Positions 1 through 10,917 of a stretch of DNA of 64,000 bases are shown piece after piece. Position 1 is the first letter of the stretch; each line of letters begins with the position of its first letter. Source of the DNA: Luzula sylvatica (taxonomy: Eukaryota > Streptophyta > Magnoliopsida > Poales > Juncaceae); assembly GCA_946800325.1 (NCBI GenBank), contig OX326957.1, forward strand, positions 16,800,591 to 16,864,590. Reading direction: 5' to 3'. Made by a program: the position numbers and the translations under genes. The notes beneath the pieces are model-generated. The model did not search any database, was not told the origin of the DNA, and worked only from the letters and a program-made list of their open reading frames with translations.

Positions 1-375
1 GTATTGTGATTTTAAAATATATTATTTTAGATATAATACTTATATTCGTTTTAAAATATATTATTTAATTAATTAATTTTAATATATAATTAATTTAATA
101 TGTTAAATAATTTCTTTCAAAATATAATTTCAATTGATTTATTTCAATAAAATATTTGTATTTTAAAATAATTAATTAATTTGAATGTATAATGAAATTA
201 ATATATTTGGCTATTAAATAAATTTTTTAGCATATTATTTTCTTTTCGTTGATTTCGATAAAATATTTTTATTTTAAATTATATTACGTAATTTATTTAA
301 TATATTCATACTCATATTAATTTTAAAATATATTATTCAATTTAAATATGTTACGGTTGAAACTGAGTCTACCAT
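1..375. repeat. AT-rich tandem array with foldback-arm end
   Basis: Very AT-rich sequence whose short blocks recur (ttaaaatatattattta, gatttcgataaaatattttt). The same array appears at 37985-38690 and 54440-55945. It ends near 352-371 with a sequence resembling the arm end of the foldback element at 37.2-37.8 kb (tgttgcggttgaaac there, tgttacggttgaaac here). It has no coding content. Confidence 0.75.
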
Positions 376-386
376 CTCTTGTGCAT

Positions 387-3300
387 GGGCCTACACGAGT
401 CAGCATCAAAAACAAAGTGTCCATACTCTATGATTAATCTAGTCATTCAAATAGAGTTATATCAGGAATACCTCAAAGCACAATACTCCATCAAATATTC
501 ACATCAGAGGAAACAAATAAGAAGAATCCCATAAGAATATTATGACAAAAACAAGAGAAATTAAAATCATGTCATGGAACGTTAGAGGTCTCAATCACCC
601 TGACAAGAGGACGGCGATAAAGAAGAATATTTTCATGGAAAAACCTCGCATATTATGTATACAGGAAACTAAGCTACATGACATAACTGGTGTATTGCAA
701 AAGAGTATATGTGGACCTCACATGGCTGGTTTCGAATATTTAGAAGCAAGAGGGACGGTTGGAGGAATACTAATATCATGGAAAGAACAACTATACAGTC
801 TCAAGCAAGTAACGAAAAATCTTTTTATTATAACGATTAAATTACAGTGTAAATTGGACTTAACAGACATACAAATAACCGGTGTATATGGACCAAATGA
901 GGCATCAAGGAGGTACCAATTTTTTCAGGAATTAAGACAAATGCAACCAAATAATGACACCCCATGGATGATACTTGGTGATTTCAACATCATACTAAAT
1001 GAAGATGAAAGAACCGGATCAAACCATGACTGGAGAGCATCGGCCAACTTTAGGAAAGTAATTAATGATATCCAAGTATTAGACTTACCTTTGAATGGAA
1101 ATAAATTCACTTGGTCTAGAGCCCAAACAATGTCGAGAATTGACAGAATGTTAATATCAATGCAATGGTCTCAAAGATTCCCAAACTCTGAATTAAAAAC
1201 GGGAGCCAATACCTTTTCTGATCACTTACCATTAATCTACATAGCCAGGACTACTTTTCCAAAACTAAATTTCTTCAGATTCGAAAATTATTGGTTACAA
1301 TATAAGGAGGTAGATGAAATAGTAACTCAAGAATGGACACAAAATACTGCATCAAACATGAATCAGCTAAATGCTAAGTTGAATACCATATCAAAGAAAA
1401 TTAAGCAATGGAGTAAGGTGAAAATAGGAGATATAAATAAACAATTACAAAATTGTAAGGATACAATTCAATGGTTGGATCGCAAAATGGAAACAAGACC
1501 ATTGACTGATCTTGAAAACTGGCTAAAGAGTAGAATCAAAAATAGATTCAATGAACTGAGCAAGAAAGAAGAACAAATATGGAAACAACGGGCAAAAACG
1601 AAATGGCTACAAGAAGGTGACTTGAACGCTTCATATTTTCAACACATTGCTACAAATCACAAAAGAAATAACAAAATAGCGTCATTAGTGCTGGAACAAC
1701 AGACATATACAGACCACAAAGCAAAATCAAAAATACTCTTTGATCACTTCATGACGATTCTTGGACAAAAGGATAACAATTTACGACCAGATAAAATCAA
1801 CTTAGCAAGACTCTACACTAGAGATGAAGAACTTCTTATAATGGAACAACAAGTAACAGTAGAGGAAATCAAGAATGCCATCTAGACATGGAAAAATAAT
1901 AAGACACCAGGTCCAGATGGATTCACAGCAGAATTCTACAAAAAATACTGGAATACAATTCAAAAAGATTTATATACTATTTTCAACTCAAAAGAAATGA
2001 TGACACATGGATTGACTCAATTAAATTCATCATACATAACATTGATTCCTAAGGTAAATAACCCGACTAAACCCTCCGAATTTCGACCAATAAGCTTGAT
2101 TCATGCGGTGCAAAGAATATTTTCCAAAATTTTAGCAACAAGAGTACAACGACACATACAAAAACTAGTTGATCATACACAAACTGGCTTTGTTAAAAAT
2201 AGGAATATCATTGACGGATTTGCGTATGCACAAGAGATGGTAGACTCAGCTTATGAATATAAAGCACATATGATACTATTCAAAGAAGATGTGGCCAAGG
2301 CCTTTGATTCTATCTCATGGGAATTCATCATGCAAGTATTAAAGGCAAGAGGTTTTGGACCTAAATTGTGCAGTTGGATAGAACAATCGGTTCTCAAAGG
2401 ATATACAAAAGTCAAACTCAACAACACAATTGGAAAATCTATAAGATTGAAAAGAGGAGTCAGACAAGGTGATGCGTTATCACCTTTTTTATTCATACTT
2501 GCAATGGTCGTTACGTATTAGCCAAGATATTTCAAATAATGAATAACAATGGATTCATCAAACCGGTTTTTAGAGGATAAAAAACAGGACTATATTATGC
2601 TGATGATTCCATTTACTTCATACAAAATCAGACAAGCCAAGTAGCAAGATTTAAATTCGTCATGGATCAATTCGGAATGACAACCGATTTAAAAGTTAAC
2701 TATACAAAGTCTGAATTTGTTTCCATGGGAGTAACTCAACATCAAACCAATCAAATAGAAAACATTCTCCAAGGCACAAAGACCAACTTTCCAATTAAGT
2801 ACTTAGGACTACCATTACAACCGGGAAAGCTTAAAAGACAAGATTATCAAACAATAATAGACAAAATAGCTGCAAGATTATCGGGGTTGGAACCAAAGAC
2901 TGTTATCAAAAGTGGAAGAATAGTTTTAATACAATCAGTAATATCATCCATACCAATATATTTCATGTCCATATTTCAATTACCAAAGTGGGTCATCAAA
3001 AAAATGGAAAGCATAATGAAAACCTTTTTATGGAAAGGAGCCGACCAAAATGCAAAGGGGTTACCTTTAGTTTCATGGAAGCAGGTATGTAGATCAAAAA
3101 GCACAGGAGGATTATCTATCATTAACATCCAAACTTTTAATGAGGTATTATTAACCAAATGGATATGGAAATTGTATGACTCCAAACAAAATATATGGAA
3201 GGAATTAATGATACAACTCCATGGAAACCAAGTATTTGAGAAGATAACGGATAAAAGAGCTGAGAAATCAAAGGTTTGGAAAATATGCGCAACATTATTT

Positions 3301-4271
3301 AATACATTCAATGCATCGATAGAAATGGAATGGTATGATGGACAAACCATATTATTCTGGGATACTTCATGGAATGGCATCCCTTTGAAATACCAATACC
3401 CAACTCTACACTCATATAAGGAAGCACACATAAATATTGGTCATGAAATATGGACAAACGATATAATTCGGGGACTTAAATCGCCACTATCATTGCAAGC
3501 ACAACAAGAATATGATGACATGTATAACAGTCTACGGAATATACAGAGAAACACGGCCATACAACAAGATAAAATAAAGTGGAGGTGGAACAAAGAGGGA
3601 ATATTCACAACAAAATCAATGTACCAATTCTTAAATAATGGCGTCTATGTCAAAATCGATTATGCTAGGATATGGAAAATTAAAACACAGACCAAGATCA
3701 AAACTTTTATATGGTTCGCCCAAATGAATAAAATATTGACGATAGACAATCTCAAAATAAGGGGTTGGAAGATGCCAAATAAATGCGTCTTATGCAAAAC
3801 AAATGAAGAAACAATCTCTCACTTATTCAACAAATGCCCTTACACAATTGTCATATGGACAATACTAGATGCAATATTCGATATCAAAATCCTACAAGAA
3901 ACTAGTGTTTTGCAAACAATAATGGCACCTCACATTAAAAAGAAAAAAAGAAAATTATGATGATAACATGCTTCAATATATGGAAAGAAAGGTGTACTCG
4001 GATTTTTCAAGATAAATTTACAATATACAGGCAACTTGCACAAAATATCAAGGAAGAAGTAGTAAACACTAGACAGATGATGAAGAGGCATTATGTAATA
4101 GAAAATATTGGTTAGGAAGAAGAGATCCATTATAGGGATCAAAAATGGTTATGAGACATACTTCAATGTAATACATTGTAAATTCCATAGTACATTAATG
4201 TACGATATATCAATATAGCCTGGGGTATGGGTCTTAGAACCCATCTCAGTTAATCCAAAAAAAAAAAAAAA
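387..4271 (+). mobile_element. LINE (L1 type), family A, copy 1
   Basis: A non-LTR retrotransposon with an endonuclease plus reverse transcriptase ORF2, a 3' UTR and a 15-bp poly(A) tail at 4257-4271. No ORF1 is found upstream of ORF2, so the 5' end is truncated or rearranged. The left junction is a patchwork: 361-386 matches ORF2 in antisense, and 409-455 also occurs at 37193-37239. No target-site duplication is visible, as expected if the left end was rearranged after insertion. The exact left end is uncertain. Confidence 0.85.
542..4115 (+). pseudogene. LINE A ORF2 (endonuclease-reverse transcriptase), broken
   Basis: Encodes an L1-type ORF2 protein that nicks the target and copies its RNA there. 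The N-terminal AP-endonuclease domain shows SWNVRGLN, the metal-binding CIQETKL, LGDFNIIL and SDHLPLIYI. The RT follows with TPGPDGFTAEFY, FRPISLIHAVQRIFSKILA, RRGV-like RGVRQGDALSPFLF and the catalytic YYADDS. The C-terminal zinc-binding RT domain carries a C-x2-C motif (CVLCK) and NIWKERC. Lesions are: a TAG at 1883-1885 where copy 2 has TGG; a 5-nt insertion near 2503-2515 that throws the frame just before YADD; a TAA at 2577-2579; and a frameshift in the A-rich run near 3940-3958. The intact protein would be about 1190 residues. Dead. Confidence 0.9.
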
Positions 4272-5069
4272 GTCTGATTTTAATCTCTCATTTATTATTA
4301 TTTCTAAATTTGTTCCTTATCTTTTTTTTGAATCATTTTGTCCTTAAATTTTTTTTTTTCTGTTGTTCATTTTTCCATCTCTAATAATTAGCATGTATGA
4401 CAATTACATTGTGATAAAATAATGAATGATATGAGAAGAAATGATGACGAGGTACTAAATTTTGAAAGAAAAAAAAAATCTCTCTTAGCGATATATTATA
4501 AAGTTATAAATTTTTTTAATCTTCTATTAGTGATAAACTATAAGATTATAAATAAGATTACAAAATCAAAATTCATGAGAATAAATTGTATTTATATTTT
4601 GTATTAGTAGTTATTTGGAAAATATTACAAAAATATTGTCTCGGGTGTTAGGTAGGACTAGGAGCCAGAAAAAATAAAATTGTAAAATTGGCTTCTTAAT
4701 GATAAATTATAAAGTTCAAAAATAAGATTGAAAAATCAAAGTTCATTGAGATAAGTTGTATTTTTATATTTAGTAATAATTTTGAAAATATTAGAAAAAA
4801 TAATATAAGGTGAAAAAATTTAGTTTATGATTCTAATAATTATTTTGAGACTAAAAAATAAACATTTTACAAACATAAAAATTTGTGTAAATTTTGAAAC
4901 TTCAATTCATTATTATTGGAGAAAAACAGAAAAAAAAATTATTTTTTCTTCAAATTTATTGTCACGGCATCAGTTTTATCATTTTTTTTTGCCACATTGT
5001 TCATCAAATTAATAAAATTTCAATTCCGCATAATTTCTTAATTAATATAAAGAATATAAAGAACAATAA
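4272..5069. other. AT-rich spacer
   Basis: AT-rich sequence shared with copy 2 at 61659-62445. I see no gene, TIR or convincing coding frame. A 61-codon frame is conserved between the copies simply because the DNA is duplicated. A short tandem duplication near 4650 (taggactagg) is absent from copy 2. Confidence 0.6.
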
Positions 5070-6357
5070 GGGCATGTTTGGGTGACCGTGTTAGAAATTA
5101 CCTGAAGTAAATTAACTTTCCGCAAGTCGACTTTCCGGAAATACACTTCAAATTTAAATGTTTGGATTCACGAAAGTGAAACTACTGGATTTATAGTTTT
5201 TATGTTTGGATTGATGTAATTGAATTATGAATTTCAAGATTTATATATACTAAAATTTGCAAATAAATTTGGGCAAAATTTTATAAGAAGACACAATATG
5301 TTTCAGATGTATTACAATAGACCAAAAAGTTTGAAAATTTTAGATATGACCCTCAGAGATGAAGAAATTGGTTTTTTCTTTGATATATTAACCCATATTG
5401 CATCCATATATATACCCATATTGCATCCATATATATGTATATCTAAAATCTATATTATTTGAAAAAAAAACATCAAAATAAAAATCGTAATTTTTTTTAT
5501 CAAATCTAAATAAATTAAAATTATAAGTATTTTATATCGAGAATAATCATATTTTTCAAATAAAATAATTTTGACATAAAAATTATTATGTTCAAGTATA
5601 AGTATGGATCATATTTTCATTTGATAACTAAAAAATTAATCAAGCACAATAATTTAAATGAAATATATAAATATTAATTTTGTATACATCATGTTTTAAT
5701 ATTCCGAAATATTAATAATGTTTTAAAATATTTTATAATATTTCTCAATATTTATAATTTTTGCAAATATTAATTATATTTTAAAATATTTATGTGTTTC
5801 TTTGAATTGGTAATGAGTCTAGCGTTACAGTTCATTACTAATTATTAGAAAACGCAAATATTTAAAATATAATTCATATTTATAAATATTAAGAAAATGA
5901 CAAAATAATTAGAAATATTTTAAAATAATATGTAAAATCAATATTTAAAATAATTTTAGTTATTTTGAGATTATGGTGATTAATTATATTCTTATATTAA
6001 CACAATGAAAATATAATTTATACTTATATTTAAATGTAATAATTTCTTGACGTAGATTTGTGTGTATTTATTTATTTAGATTATTGTGGGCAATGTTTAT
6101 TTATTTATTCAGATTATTGTGTTTGATTAATTTTTTAAATTAACATAATGAAAATATAATCCATATTTAAGGAGAGGTTATGTTGTGATGTATCTCCACT
6201 TCATGTAAATGTGAGGGGATGTTGAGTTGCAGGAAAAGAGAGAGACAATGTAAGTCGACTTGCAGTAGTTTGGCAAATTACATCAAACCAAACAACAAAA
6301 AATACATTAATGCAGTAGTTCGACTTACAATCTGACTGACTGCAAAACAAACATGTC
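5070..6357. mobile_element. PIF/Harbinger-like non-autonomous DNA element
   Basis: A 1288-bp insertion flanked by the 3-bp duplication TAA (5067-5069 and 6358-6360). The left end begins gggcatgtttggg and the right end finishes aacaaacatgtc, giving short imperfect terminal inverted repeats of the G-G-C-A-T-G-T-T-T type seen in PIF/Harbinger MITEs. Subterminal motifs gcaagtcgactt and gtcgacttgc are also inverted. The duplicated locus at 62443-62445 carries a single TAA and no insert, which confirms both ends exactly. No transposase is encoded. Confidence 0.9.
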
Positions 6358-6520
6358 TAAGAGAAAATATAAGAACAGAATAACTCAAAAAAAATAAATG
6401 ACAGAACAAAATGAACATTAACAAAAACTAAAATCAAACTTTTACGGTTTTACCTAGACCTTGTCCCTCAAAATATTTTATTCCGTGGAATTTGGCTATT
6501 CCATCTCAAACTTGTGTGCT

Positions 6521-6646
6521 CCTCTATTTCATGATTTTAATCCGAGTGAGTCCATTGATATTCCTCTATTTCATGATTTTAATCCGAGTGAGTCCATTGA
6601 TATTCCTCTATTTCATGATTTTCCATTGATATTCCTCTATTTCGTG
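6521..6646 (+). repeat. 42-bp tandem repeat (VNTR)
   Basis: The unit beginning cctctatttcatgatttta repeats at 6521, 6563 and 6605, followed by a shortened unit starting at 6634. The duplicated locus near 62605 has a single full unit followed by a partial one. The copy number therefore changed after the segmental duplication. Confidence 0.85.
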
Positions 6647-7589
6647 TTACCTGTGTGCGCGATGTGATAGCTAGTCCCCCATTAAGGACTCCACCGCAGC
6701 TCTGGCCTAATCAAATGCAGTAACTCTTCGGTTTGATCACCCACTAAGCTTTGATCCCTCTCTACTCTTCTCTGTCCCCAGACTCCTCACCTACTAACCA
6801 AGTTTATTTGCAAAATGTTCTTTTTCTTTTTCGAAAACAGTGATTTTAAGTGTTTTTTCACAAAATCTTTTTACCAGGGTATTCAAATAATTATTTTTCC
6901 TCCCCCAAAGGATTCGTTCGAGGCTTGTGACAAGATAAAAGAAAAGGGTTTTTACCAGGGTATTGAGATGTATTTCTTCAAAGATATGTCCGGCTTCTAC
7001 ATGCATAGCGTGGTTAGTTCTATATCTTTTCTTAATCCATTTTTTGAAGTTTAATTAAAACTGGTATGTTCTGGTTTCAATAAATTAATTTTATCTCTAT
7101 CTTCACGCAAAAGTGATGATTCCTCTAGTCTAGTGATCAAATCAATTTTTGTGTCAATTTGTGGTTTCAATTTGGTTTGATCCGATTTTTGGTCATAAGT
7201 TTTAGTAAAGATATTATTTGAGATGGTTTATCGAAACGTTATTTGAAATGATTAATCACAACTAATCAAATAGAATGCTTACAGGCGATTTTTATTTTCT
7301 AGTGATATTTTTTTTTGTTCGATGTTTTGCAGTGCTTGCCGGAGGAATTAACAACATATTTGGCTGATCTAATCGGAAAACAACTCAAATCTAAGACTCC
7401 CTAGTGGCGACACCTGGCAAGTGGGTCTGATAAGTTCCGGTTCAAAATTGGCTTTTCAGTCTGGCTTGTTTTATTTTTGTACGGGACAACTGCGTATCAC
7501 AAGACGATCTTCTTTTTTTCAAATTCCATTGCGGGTGCGAATTTAAAGTTCGGATTTTCGATTCACGGGGGTGCGAAAAATCGTTTAAA
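6647..7589. other. Duplicon spacer with a copy-1-specific segment
   Basis: Holds a fragment reading PKDSFEACDKIKEKG on the plus strand, present in both copies, which may belong to the DUF3444 gene fragment downstream. About 570 bp (7007-7578) is missing from copy 2, where flanking sequence is joined directly to tcgtttaaagt. I could not decide whether this is an insertion here or a deletion there. It begins gtggttagttc, has a T-rich stretch, and contains ccctagtggcgacacctgg, so a retained intron is possible. Confidence 0.5.
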
Positions 7590-8021
7590 GTGAATGTTGA
7601 ATTAGACGAACCGAGTTATGATGATGATGTGGATACAAATTCGAAAACTTCTGATTCGAATGAGAAAGTTAATGAGAAATCAAATGAAGATTTTGAGGAG
7701 AAAGGTTCGAACGGTATGGAAGAGGAAACAAGGAGTAATTCTCAAATTTCGTACGAATATCCCGAATCAGAATTCTACAATTTTGAAAAAGATCGCACAT
7801 TCGAGAAAATCGAGCCTGGACAAATATGGGCGTTGTACAGCTTCGAGGATGTCTTCCCCAAGTACTACATGTCAGTCAAACGGGTCAAACCATTGGAGGA
7901 AATTGTCCATATAAAGTGGCTAATACCCGTTTCAAAGGGATTAGTAGGAGAGGAAAAGACCATTTGGGCAAGAGTAGTGTTTCCGACCCCTCCAACGCAA
8001 ACAATAGTAAAAAATGTATAG
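7590..8021 (+). pseudogene. DUF3444 (DnaJ-associated) gene fragment, copy 1
   Basis: A 143-codon frame. An acidic low-complexity leader (residues 1-55) precedes a recognisable start of DUF3444, the domain found in plant DnaJ heat-shock-type proteins: YPESEFYNFEKDRTF, EPGQIWALYSFEDVFPKYY and VHIKWLIP. Only the first roughly 60 residues of the domain are present, and no J domain is nearby. The frame then runs into sequence that is antisense to an NLR P-loop (7963-8017) and stops. I read it as a captured or truncated fragment rather than a working gene. The leucine and aromatic pattern fits DUF3444 well, but function is unlikely. Confidence 0.7.
7963..8017 (-). pseudogene. NLR P-loop fragment, antisense, fused to DUF3444 fragment
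   Basis: About 55 bp that match the NBS P-loop region of the NLR gene in this window (plus-strand 16130-16190) with about seven mismatches. Read on the minus strand it encodes GGVGNTTLAQ, so the catalytic Walker-A lysine is changed to asparagine. On the plus strand it is the last coding stretch of the DUF3444 fragment. In copy 2 (near 63500) most of the core is deleted. Confidence 0.75.
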
Positions 8022-8339
8022 TAATAAATTATAAATGATAGTTAAAAAACATAAATAATAACACATCTTTAATATATATATATAAAAATATATAAATAAT
8101 AACAAAATATATAAATAATTATAAAAATGATATGAATAACAACATATTTTTTTATCCATATAGTATAGAAAAAAGTATAAAATAATATAAAACATATATA
8201 AGAGATCGCTAATGCAGTTCACATTTGTTGCACTTTGCGACACTTGATTGCTCCTGTTCGCTTTTTTGTTATTGAGATTTTTTTTTAGAAGATTTGAAGC
8301 ATTCATCCACAAATATTGATGTTTATTCCGAAAAATGAA

Positions 8340-8640
8340 GCTGAGATTCTGTAATACACAAATTTGTATTCAGATCAGGGTTTTATTTTTTTATGTGCCA
8401 TATTCGATATTAGTTGAATAAAACGTACATAATTAAAGATTTTTGAATGATTTAAAGTCATAATCATAAACATCTCGCGAATAATGTATACATATGATAT
8501 CTTATGTTTTAGTATTAAAAAAGAATCTGTATATTTGTCTGTATCCGATAACATTCGAACCGTATCCGTATCCATTTAATTTCATAGTTGTATATGGGTT
8601 CGGATAGTTTCATATTCATATCCGTGTCCAAAAATTAACA
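8340..8640. mobile_element. Degenerate relative of the 39.5-kb hAT element
   Basis: Contains the same kind of subterminal motif as the hAT element at 39518-54369 (gaaccgtatccgtatcc, ggttcggat) and similar internal AT-rich sequence (gatattagttgaa, atgatttaa). It lacks clear ends or a target duplication. Part of it lies within the segmental duplication. Confidence 0.5.
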
Positions 8641-8828
8641 GTAATGTTTTGCACCCCACTACTATTAACCCCCAAGCAACCCCCACCTATTTAATTGTAA
8701 ACTAATTAATGATCACAAATGCTAAATAAGAAATTAAGAGAAGTGCGTGTTGTTTGGGGTAATAGCTCGGGGTGTATATCACTACTGAAAAAGTAATATG
8801 GATACTATGAGTATGAACACTAGAGGGC

Positions 8829-9516
8829 TAGGGATGTCAATGGGTCGGGCTCGGGTCGGGTATAGACTCACCCATACCCTTACCCATCTTAATCGGGTAA
8901 TACCCATACCCGACCCGTCAACTAAACGGGTAATTTTACCCGCCCCGTTTATTACCCGCGGGTTTTCGGATTACCCACGAGGATTTTTACCCATACCTAA
9001 ATATATACAAAAACATTAAAATATACTAACGAAAAATATATTTTTTCAAATTAAAATATTACCACATAACATAATAATATCATAAAATACACAACAAATA
9101 TTTTTAAGAAGAAATTATTTTATGAAACTAAAATTGGTAGAAACGTGAAATAGCTGTAAAAAAATAAATTAATAAACATGAATCTAGGAATTTATTTATT
9201 TTAGTTTTATTTACTAAACAAATAGAAAAAATAAAAATAAATTGTATAATAAAGAACAGTAGAAAAAAATAGATTAAACCCATTTGAAAAACAACAAAAA
9301 TAATAAAATATATATTAAAATATTAATATAACTATGATTATTAAGGACCGGGTTCGGGTCGGGTACGACCTCACCCATACCCTACCCGTACCCGTGCCGG
9401 GTATTTTTTAATCGGGTAATACCCGACCCGCGGGTAGGCTTAATCGGGTATTACCCGACCCGACCGGGTCGGATACCCGTCGGGCACGGGTATTACCCTA
9501 CCCATTGACATCCCTA
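8829..9516. mobile_element. hAT-superfamily non-autonomous element (688 bp)
   Basis: Begins tagggatgtcaatggg and ends cccattgacatcccta, a perfect 16-bp terminal inverted repeat. It is flanked by an exact 8-bp duplication tagagggc (8821-8828 and 9517-9524). An 8-bp duplication with a TAGGGnTGTCAA end is diagnostic of hAT elements. Both subterminal regions are filled with degenerate repeats of cgggtaatacccgacccg, typical transposase-binding subterminal repeats. It encodes no transposase. Confidence 0.95.
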
Positions 9517-9521
9517 TAGAG

Positions 9522-9740
9522 GGCTAAGATACTTAATTAAGTATCATGTTTTTGATAATTAAGATTTTTGGACCATTAAATTTGTTTTGAGATTTGTGCA
9601 TTTAATGATTAACATAAACTGATATGACAATAATTGATGATGAGTATATATAGCATTAAAAAACACAAATCTGAAATCAAATCCAATGGTCAAAAAATCC
9701 TAAGTACCGAATTGATGATACTTAATTGAGTATCTTAGCC
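9522..9740. mobile_element. Foldback MITE (219 bp)
   Basis: A long imperfect inverted repeat. The left end is ggctaagatacttaattaag and the right end cttaattgagtatcttagcc, with pairing extending inward for about 80 bp. It begins inside the right-hand target duplication of the neighbouring hAT element, which therefore landed at its edge. A diverged relative lies at 26365-26550. I see no clear target duplication, so the superfamily is not assigned. Confidence 0.75.
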
Positions 9741-10198
9741 ATCATCTGAACACTATCCAAACCGTTTACACTCCTAGCTATATCTCATATATTATATTAA
9801 AAGGACACTAATATACGTATTGTTTTTCATAAAAAAAATAAGTCATGTTATCGTTATGTAAATAATTATAAAATTATATATAGTAGTCATACTTGAGTGA
9901 GTTCAACTAATTTTATTTTATATTTTTTTTTATCATTATTATCACACAAAATGAAAATTTGTATTATAAAAAAAATAATTAACATACTCTCGTATTATTC
10001 TAGTTAACAGTTCATATAAGAGGTGTTAATGATCGTATTCATGAAATGTGTTAATTAGAATTATCAATTTGTATTAATAAAATCTTGGCGCTGGTTAAAT
10101 GGCCTTCTTTTTACGTACAAAACATAATTTCCAGAAACCGGAAAAAAAAATATTTTGATGTACTAATCCTAAATTCTTAATCTGGGAACCGAGAAACC
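9741..10198. other. AT-rich intergenic sequence
   Basis: No gene, repeat with clear ends, or RNA gene is visible. Confidence 0.5.
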
Positions 10199-10214
10199 AA
10201 AACTAAATCTTGGA

Positions 10215-10460
10215 GCCAACTAGAGTTAGTCTAGTTGGTCACACCTCTTGACTAGGGAGCTAGAGGTGTGGGGTTCGATTCCCGACGGGTACACTGGATT
10301 ATAGATTAAATACTAAATGAGTGAATATAGTGTGTGTCCTACGGGCCGGCCGGCCTACGGATTTGTAATAAATAAAAAAAAAAAAATAAAAAAAGATTGT
10401 GTTTGGAAGGGGGACTTTGAGGCCTCTCCGAATTTACTCAAAAAAAAAAAAAAAAAAAAA
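10215..10460 (+). mobile_element. tRNA-derived SINE
   Basis: Carries an internal RNA polymerase III promoter: box A near 10231 (tagtctagttgg) and box B near 10271 (ggttcgattcc). A tRNA-unrelated body follows, with an internal A-rich stretch at 10374-10392 and a terminal poly(A) run up to about 10460. The element is flanked by a 16-bp duplication, aaaactaaatcttgga (10199-10214 and 10458-10473), so it is full length. It lies 460 bp upstream of the methyltransferase pseudogene. Confidence 0.9.
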
Positions 10461-10917
10461 ACTAAATCTTGGAAAGCAAATTCGGCCTCTGAAATCGGAC
10501 TCCTCCTCCACTTTCTTTCTCTTTGCTGATTTCCTCTCCTTCATTCCGGACGTCCCCCTTCCACCAAGATCGATCTTTACTCCGCCTAGCTGAACACTGG
10601 TTTTAGTTAGTTCAACCAATCTCCTCTCGCCCGATGCCTAATCACTAGAGAACTCGTCCATCCCTAGATTCGACCCGTTATGAAAGAAACGACGTAGCAT
10701 TATTCATTAAACCTGATTTATCTACAACAAGGTTTGATTTTTTTTTCTTTTCTCCTTCAATTAATAATTAGGCCAAAATTTCAGAATTTTCAGCTTGAAA
10801 AACTCTTCTCTGGACATTTCTAGGTGACTTGTTCGAATCTCTCTGTTAAGAGGAGATTCCTCATCATCCTGCCATTACCACTCCAAGGCAAAAAAGATAA
10901 TACTAATTGAAGGCAAA

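Larger units (their letters stand above)
1..8489 (+). repeat. Segmental duplication, copy 1
   Basis: This block is repeated in direct orientation at 55607-64000. It contains in order an AT-rich repeat, LINE A, an AT-rich spacer, a DUF3444 gene fragment and a hAT-like remnant. Sampled stretches agree at about 98%. Differences include a Harbinger-like insertion present only here (5070-6357), two hAT-like insertions and a short retro-insert present only in copy 2, a 42-bp VNTR with more units here, and about 570 bp near 7007-7578 absent from copy 2. Homology begins near position 41 and continues to the end of copy 2 at the window edge, so the true right boundary is unknown. Confidence 0.9.

Noticed and set aside
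2251..2496. Antisense frames within LINE A RT (also 33102 and 57823)
   Set aside because: Shadows of the RT reading frame on the other strand, repeated in every LINE A copy.
4422..4607. A 61-codon frame conserved at 61806-61991
   Set aside because: AT-rich with poor composition. It is conserved only because the block is a recent duplication.
10231..10285. A tRNA gene
   Set aside because: Box A and box B are present, but the acceptor stem does not close, and the unit has a SINE body, an A-tail and a target duplication.
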